Of a stretch of DNA of 10,571 bases, positions 5,787-10,571 are shown in pieces. The position numbers were made by a program, and so were the translations under genes. The notes beneath the pieces were generated by a model. That model was given only the letters and a program-made list of their open reading frames with translations, had not been told where the DNA came from and did not search any database. Positions within the stretch are counted from its first letter, which is position 1. The number at the start of each line of letters is the position of its first letter. This DNA comes from an uncultured Flavobacteriales bacterium (GTDB lineage: Bacteria; Bacteroidota; Bacteroidia; Flavobacteriales_D; Sanyastnellaceae): positions 1-10,571 of the forward strand of contig CALBSW010000014.1 of assembly GCA_937967465.1 (NCBI GenBank). The letters are read 5' to 3'.

Positions 5787-8700
5787 ATGAAGTCGATTCT
5801 CGCTTTGTTCCTGGCCCTCGGGCTGGGCACCTTGACCCTGCATGCCCAGAATTGCACCGTCAGCGGTACGGTCAAAGACGGGCTCTCCGGCGACCCCTTG
5901 ATTGGGGCATATGTCCAAGCCGGCGGCCTGATGACCGCCACCGACATCGATGGCCGCTACACCCTGTCCGTTCCGACGGGCAAGCGGGAATTGACTTTCA
6001 GCTACATCGGATACGCCGCCCGGACGGTGGACGTCGATTTGACCGGGGCGACGCGCACCCTCGATGTCAAGCTCGAGTCCCTCATCCTGGAGGAGGCCAT
6101 CGTGGCCGCCGACATCGCCATCGACCGCAAGACGCCGGTGGCCTTCACCAACGTGCTGCCCGCCCAGATTCAGGAAGAACTGGCCGGCCGGGACTTGCCG
6201 CTGGTCCTCAACACGACGCCGGGCGTCTACGCCACCCAGCAGGGTGGTGGTGATGGCGATGCGCGGGTGACCATCCGTGGATTCGACCAGACCAACCTCG
6301 CCGTCATGGTCGACGGCGTCCCCATGAACGACATGGAGAACGGCTGGGTCTACTGGAGCAACTGGGCCGGCCTCGACCTCGTCGTGCGGACCACCCAGGT
6401 CCAGCGCGGACTCGGTGCCAGCAAGCTGGCCATCCCCTCCGTGGGCGGCACGATCAACATCCTGACCGGTGGGGACGAGTCCGGCAATGGCCGCCTCACC
6501 CTGCTGAGTGAAGTCGGCAACTACGGGTACCACCGAAACAGCTTGTCCGGTGTCTTCGGCTCACAAGAGAAAGGCTTCCTCCACTTTGTCGGCTCCTACC
6601 GGACCAACCAAGGATTTGCCGCCGGTCTCGAATCGGAGACGTACTCCTATTACCTCAAGGGCCGCAAGACCTTCGGCAACCACAACCTGAGTTTCACCAC
6701 GTTCGGTGCACCGCAGCGCCATGGCCAACGGTCCTACCAGATGCAGGTGCATGAATTCGATGCCGACCTCGCTCGCGAGCTGACCGACGACGAGGGCCGT
6801 GCGGAACTGGAGGGCATCCTCGCCGACGCCGATGAAGACGACCTGGTTTCCCGCGGCCGGGACTTCAACGAGTTCATCGTCAACTATCAGGAAGTCTACT
6901 ACGACTACAACGAAGAAACGGGCATGGTGGACACCACCTACGGCCGCACGCGCCGCTACAATGCCCGTCAGAACTACTACTTCAAGCCCATCTTCACCGT
7001 CCGCGATGTGTGGGCCCTGAGCGACAAGAGCTCGCTGACGACCACGGCCTATGCCAGTTTCGGAACTGGTGGAGGAGAAGCGCTCGCCAGCACCCCCGGC
7101 ACGCGCCTCAGCGACGGCACCCTCGACCTGCAGCCGACCTGGGACAGCCACCAGCTCTTCGAATTCGGCCCCAACGGCCTCAACGTGGACGCCAACGGAG
7201 AGCGCAAGGGCTCCAACTTCATCCGGGTGGCCCACAATGACCACCGCTGGTACGGTGCCCTGTCCAACTTCAACACCGCCCTCAACGACGACCTCAGTCT
7301 GAGCGCCGGGGTCGATGTCCGCCACTACACGGGCAGCCATTACCGCACCATTGGGGACTTGTTCGGCGCGGATTACTACGATGCGCCGGATGACCGCCGC
7401 GACCAGAATGCCGACTTCGATGCGCCGCTGCGCGAAGGCGACAAGTATTTCTACCACGACGACGGCCAGGTCGCATGGGGTGGCACCTACGCCCAACTGG
7501 AGTGGGACAAGACGAACTACAGTGCGTTCGTCAACCTCTCCGGAGCGCAGAGCTGGTACCGTGGCATCGACTACTTCCGCCCCAAGGTGGTCACCCTGGA
7601 AGGCACCACGTACGAGGTCCGCTCTACCGACGAGTGGCGCGTGCTGGGCGACAACGATTGGTCGACCGGCGAACTTGCCGATGGCACCCTCTTGACGGCG
7701 GACCACCCCGGTCTGGAGACCTACACCACGGATTGGGAGCGCCTCAACAGCTTCACGGTGAAGGCCGGCGGCAACTACAACCTCAACGAGTGGACCAGCG
7801 CTTACACCAACCTGGGCTACTTGAGCCGGGCGCCCCTCTTCAACTCCGTGTTTGACCTCAACAACAACGTGATTGAGGGCTACGAGAACCAATACGTGAA
7901 GGCCGTGGAACTCGGAGTGAAGTATGCCCAAGGCCGCTTTGCCTCCAACCTCAATGCCTACCGCACAGGTTGGGAGAACAAGGCCATCAACCGGTTCTAC
8001 AGCGTGTCCGGACTGTGGCAGGATCCGAACCTGAGCGTGTATTCCGACACCACGACGACCGCAGGCCGGGAAAACCTCCTGCTTTTGGCCCAGGACGACC
8101 GCGCCATCGAGGACGTCGACTGGGGCACGGAAGCCGCCACGCTGGTGGAGCAGGCCGACCGCAACCTCGGCTACAACCTGCTCAACGCGGATGCTGTCCA
8201 CAGCGGGGTCGAGTGGGACTTCGCCTATGACGTCACCAACAAGCTCGATGTCCAAGGCGTGTTCTCCTGGGGCAACTGGCGGTGGACGAGCAACGAACGC
8301 GTCGACCTCATCAACAGCTCCGACAACGGGTTCATCACGCGCACGGACAACGGCGCCGTGGCCGACACCCTCGTCAACCTCAACGGGGTCAAAGTCGGGG
8401 ACGCCGCCCAGCGGCAGATCAGTGCGGCCGTGAGCTACCGTCCCAAGCGCGGCACCTACTTCTCCCTTCGGAGCACGTGGTTCTGGCAGCATTACTCCAA
8501 CTTCTCCCCCGGAGACGTCATCACCGAGGGCGAGCCCCGCGATGTGTGGGTGACGCCGGGCTACAACCTCATCAACTTCAATGCGGGCACCGTCTTCGAT
8601 GTGAGCGACAACGCCCTGCTTCGGTTGCGTCTGAGCGTGACCAACCTGCTCGACGAACTGTACATCGCCGACGCGCGGAACAATTCGCAGTACGCCCCCA

Positions 8701-8807
8701 ACCCCTACGGACCCGATGGCGGCAGTGGCCGCGCCGAGGTCTTCGTCGGCCCGCCGCGCATGATCCGCGTGAGCGCCACCCTCGAACTCAAGGGACTCCA
8801 AAACTGA
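5787..8807 (+). CDS. TonB-dependent outer-membrane receptor with N-terminal carboxypeptidase-regulatory-like domain
   Basis: The 1006-residue product has a signal peptide (MKSILALFLALGLGTLTLHAQ) and a carboxypeptidase regulatory-like beta domain (about 22-100: SGTVKDGLSGDPLIGAYV, TDIDGRYTLSVPTG, SYIGYA). A plug domain follows (about 110-230: LPLVLNTTPGVYATQQGGG, RVTIRGFDQTNLAVMVDGVP, VGGTINILTGG), then a long 22-strand-type barrel rich in Tyr, Trp and Asp/Asn. The stretch NDMENGWVYWSNWAGLDLVV in the plug is typical of a Bacteroidota subgroup. Such receptors import large or scarce ligands across the outer membrane with energy from TonB-ExbBD. No SusD partner gene is present, so it is not a classical SusCD pair. 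The C-terminus ends SATLELKGLQN rather than with the usual terminal aromatic residue. Spacing of 13 bases upstream and 2 bases downstream marks it as the middle of an operon. The substrate cannot be read from sequence. Confidence 0.93.
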   Translation: MKSILALFLALGLGTLTLHAQNCTVSGTVKDGLSGDPLIGAYVQAGGLMTATDIDGRYTLSVPTGKRELTFSYIGYAARTVDVDLTGATRTLDVKLESLILEEAIVAADIAIDRKTPVAFTNVLPAQIQEELAGRDLPLVLNTTPGVYATQQGGGDGDARVTIRGFDQTNLAVMVDGVPMNDMENGWVYWSNWAGLDLVVRTTQVQRGLGASKLAIPSVGGTINILTGGDESGNGRLTLLSEVGNYGYHRNSLSGVFGSQEKGFLHFVGSYRTNQGFAAGLESETYSYYLKGRKTFGNHNLSFTTFGAPQRHGQRSYQMQVHEFDADLARELTDDEGRAELEGILADADEDDLVSRGRDFNEFIVNYQEVYYDYNEETGMVDTTYGRTRRYNARQNYYFKPIFTVRDVWALSDKSSLTTTAYASFGTGGGEALASTPGTRLSDGTLDLQPTWDSHQLFEFGPNGLNVDANGERKGSNFIRVAHNDHRWYGALSNFNTALNDDLSLSAGVDVRHYTGSHYRTIGDLFGADYYDAPDDRRDQNADFDAPLREGDKYFYHDDGQVAWGGTYAQLEWDKTNYSAFVNLSGAQSWYRGIDYFRPKVVTLEGTTYEVRSTDEWRVLGDNDWSTGELADGTLLTADHPGLETYTTDWERLNSFTVKAGGNYNLNEWTSAYTNLGYLSRAPLFNSVFDLNNNVIEGYENQYVKAVELGVKYAQGRFASNLNAYRTGWENKAINRFYSVSGLWQDPNLSVYSDTTTTAGRENLLLLAQDDRAIEDVDWGTEAATLVEQADRNLGYNLLNADAVHSGVEWDFAYDVTNKLDVQGVFSWGNWRWTSNERVDLINSSDNGFITRTDNGAVADTLVNLNGVKVGDAAQRQISAAVSYRPKRGTYFSLRSTWFWQHYSNFSPGDVITEGEPRDVWVTPGYNLINFNAGTVFDVSDNALLRLRLSVTNLLDELYIADARNNSQYAPNPYGPDGGSGRAEVFVGPPRMIRVSATLELKGLQN

Positions 8808-8809
8808 CC

Positions 8810-10571
8810 ATGACCCGTTTTCTCCTCTCGGCTTCGGCCCTCTTCTGCGCCCTCTCCCTCTCCGCGCAGGACAACATCCTCGACGTCCGCAACAACTACG
8901 ACATCGGTGACGTGGTCACCGTGACCGGCGTGGTCACCAGCGACGACAACCTCGGTTCCGTGCGCTACCTCCAGGACGCCACGGCGGGCATCGCCCTCTA
9001 CCCGGGCGGCGATTGGTCGGCATGGGACGCCGAACCGGCCATCGGGGACTCCCTGACCGTGACCGGTGAGATCACCGAGTACAACGGTCTGCTTGAAATC
9101 GGTCCGAACCTGACCGCTGTGGTCTTCGAAGGCGCTGGCACCTTGCCGGAGCCGCAGGTCATTGGAGCCGCTGACATGGACGAGTCATTGGAGGGCCAAT
9201 TGGTCCGTGTCAATGGGGTGACTTTCCCGCTCGCCGGACAGGAAATCACGGGCAACAACACTTACGATTTCACCGCCGATGGCCAGACGGGCATCATCTA
9301 CGTCCGCACGAGCAACAGCCTCGTCGGCGAGACCCTCACCGGCTGTGCCGTCGACCTGCTCGGCATCGTCTCCCAGTTCTCCTTTGACGGAACCGGTGGA
9401 TACCAACTGCTCCCCCGCGGTCCGGTCGATTTGATTCCCGCTGCGGGCATCTGCTACACCTCCCCAGTGGTGCAATCCGACATGACCACGAGCAGCTTCA
9501 CCTTGAGCTGGACGACGGACCTGGCCTCAGAAGGCATGGTCGAATACGGCCTGACCGAAGCGCTCGGCTCCGTGGCCATGGGCGATGCGGGCACGGCAGA
9601 CCACAGTGTGGCCCTCACGGGCCTGGAAGCCGGTCAGATCTACTACGCCCGGGCCATCTCGACCCTGCCCGACGGAGAAAGTGCCACCTCCCCCATCCGT
9701 CCGTACGCCACGGTCTCCGAATCGTCGGGGGACATTCACGTTTACTTCAACGGCTCGGTGGACGCCTCCGCCGCAACGGAAGAAGTCGCCCAATCGCTTG
9801 GCGCCGACCTCAACGACACAGTGGCCGCTTGGATCCTGTCCGCACAGCACACCCTCGATGTGGCCGCCTACAACCTCAATGACCAAACGCTGATCGGCGC
9901 ATTCAACGACGCCGCGGCCAACGGTGTGGAGATCCGCTGGATCTATGAGGGACAGAACGCCAACACCGGCCTCGGGGCCCTCGACGGTTCCATTCCCACC
10001 CACCCCCGCACCGACGGACAGGGCAGCGGCATGCACAACAAGTTCATCATCGGCGACGCAGAGTACACCGAGACGGCTTTCGTGCTCACGGGATCGACCA
10101 ACCTCACCACGGGAAATCTGGTCGAAGACCTCAACAACGTCATCGTCTTCGAAGACCAGAGCTTGGCCCGCGCCTACACCATGGAGTTCCATGAAATGTG
10201 GGGTTCGGATGGCCCGACGCCCGACGCAGGCAACGCCAAATTCGGACCGGACAAGACCTGGAACACCCCGGTGGACTTCCTCATTGGCGGCAGCCCTGTT
10301 GAGCTGTACTTCTCGCCCTCCGACGGCACCACCAACGCCATCCGCCAGGAGATCGAGTCGGCAGACAGCGAGTTTGAATTCGCCCTGCTCGCCCTCACCC
10401 GGGATGACCTCGGGGAAGCCATTGCCGACCTCGGTGCCAGCTTCTTCGTGAACCCCATCGGGGCCATCGAGCAAGTCAACACGACTGGAAGCGAATACGA
10501 CAACCTGCAGTCCGCAGGCGTTCAGGTCTACGCCCACAATGTGAGCCCCGACTTGCACCACAAGTACGCCA
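8810..10571 (+). CDS. Secreted OB-fold / fibronectin III / phospholipase-D-like phosphodiesterase (3' end outside window)
   Basis: The frame is open for 587 codons to the right edge. The ATG is 2 bases after the receptor stop. A signal peptide (MTRFLLSASALFCALSLSAQ) is followed by an OB-fold-like domain of the YhcR/DUF5689 kind (about 25-210: YDIGDVVTVTGVVTSDDN, YLQDATAGIALYPGG, GDSLTVTGEITEYNGLLEI). Next is a fibronectin type III domain (about 214-300: SFTLSWTTDLASEGMVEYGL ... YYARAIST). A PLD fold follows from about 308. The first HKD motif is MHNKFIIGD (His409, Lys411, Asp416) with GSTN at 428-431. A second PLD half begins near 455, and its HKD motif starts at the very edge (LHHKYA, His583, Lys585). 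Two HKD motifs in one chain form one active site that cleaves phosphodiester bonds in DNA or phospholipids. The N-terminal OB domain favours nucleic acid, but this is inferred. A T9SS tail may lie beyond the window. Confidence 0.87.
   Translation, partial: MTRFLLSASALFCALSLSAQDNILDVRNNYDIGDVVTVTGVVTSDDNLGSVRYLQDATAGIALYPGGDWSAWDAEPAIGDSLTVTGEITEYNGLLEIGPNLTAVVFEGAGTLPEPQVIGAADMDESLEGQLVRVNGVTFPLAGQEITGNNTYDFTADGQTGIIYVRTSNSLVGETLTGCAVDLLGIVSQFSFDGTGGYQLLPRGPVDLIPAAGICYTSPVVQSDMTTSSFTLSWTTDLASEGMVEYGLTEALGSVAMGDAGTADHSVALTGLEAGQIYYARAISTLPDGESATSPIRPYATVSESSGDIHVYFNGSVDASAATEEVAQSLGADLNDTVAAWILSAQHTLDVAAYNLNDQTLIGAFNDAAANGVEIRWIYEGQNANTGLGALDGSIPTHPRTDGQGSGMHNKFIIGDAEYTETAFVLTGSTNLTTGNLVEDLNNVIVFEDQSLARAYTMEFHEMWGSDGPTPDAGNAKFGPDKTWNTPVDFLIGGSPVELYFSPSDGTTNAIRQEIESADSEFEFALLALTRDDLGEAIADLGASFFVNPIGAIEQVNTTGSEYDNLQSAGVQVYAHNVSPDLHHKYA

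Noticed and set aside
4859..6533. Minus-strand open frames (4859-5947, 5763-6533) opposite the LTD gene and receptor start
   Set aside because: Same Val/Gly/His-rich shadow composition and no recognisable motif; they mirror the well-supported plus-strand genes.
6561..8801. Very long open frame on the minus strand opposite the TonB receptor
   Set aside because: Translation is low-complexity Val/Gly/Glu/His-rich without domains, a usual antisense shadow of a GC-rich gene; the plus frame carries clear receptor motifs over the same bases.
9527..10561. 344-residue minus-strand open frame opposite the PLD gene
   Set aside because: The plus frame has signal peptide, OB, FnIII and HKD motifs; the minus translation is unstructured shadow sequence.
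8810..10571. PLD protein as a defence-system nuclease
   Set aside because: It has a signal peptide and exported-type domains and sits with a TonB receptor, so it acts outside the cytoplasm; no defence genes are nearby.
1..10571. tRNA, rRNA, CRISPR, insertion sequence or prophage
   Set aside because: No cloverleaf, conserved rRNA stretch, regularly spaced repeat, transposase or integrase signature was seen on either strand.

Overview
The window is a GC-rich stretch of a Bacteroidota chromosome. Flavobacteriales is the best guess, but it is tentative. Three things support this. Signal peptides repeatedly end in Ala-Gln. One protein ends in a type IX secretion (T9SS) type A sorting domain. A metalloprotease carries the short Cys-rich module GCxxxxACNYxPxAxxxDGSC (first Cys at residue 328), which is common in secreted proteins of that order. 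I see no tRNA, rRNA, CRISPR array, insertion sequence or phage gene, and genes cover most of the window.

Layout. Positions 1-1425 (minus) hold the first 475 codons of a secreted zinc metalloprotease that runs off the left edge. Diverging from it across 45 bases is a lipoprotein di-heme cytochrome c peroxidase (1471-2616, plus). Its 3' end overlaps by 20 bases the 3' end of a small soluble histidine kinase (2597-3328, minus). A short membrane-anchored acidic protein of unknown function (3458-3817, minus) lies upstream of the kinase; between them are two abutting stem-loops. A patatin-like lipid hydrolase (3879-4784, plus) diverges from the small protein. After a 104-base gap comes a tight three-gene plus-strand operon: a T9SS-secreted lamin-tail-domain protein (4889-5773), a 1006-residue TonB-dependent receptor (5787-8807), and a secreted OB-fold / fibronectin III / phospholipase-D-type protein (8810 to beyond the right edge).

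How the genes may work together. The last three genes are 13 and 2 bases apart and all encode exported proteins, so co-transcription is likely. Nucleic-acid-linked OB-fold and lamin-tail domains sit with an HKD phosphodiesterase and an outer-membrane active transporter. This suggests a locus that binds, cuts and imports pieces of an extracellular phosphodiester polymer such as DNA; this is inference. The left half (peroxidase, kinase, small membrane protein, patatin) looks like ordinary housekeeping and envelope functions, with some possible regulatory elements in its intergenic gaps.
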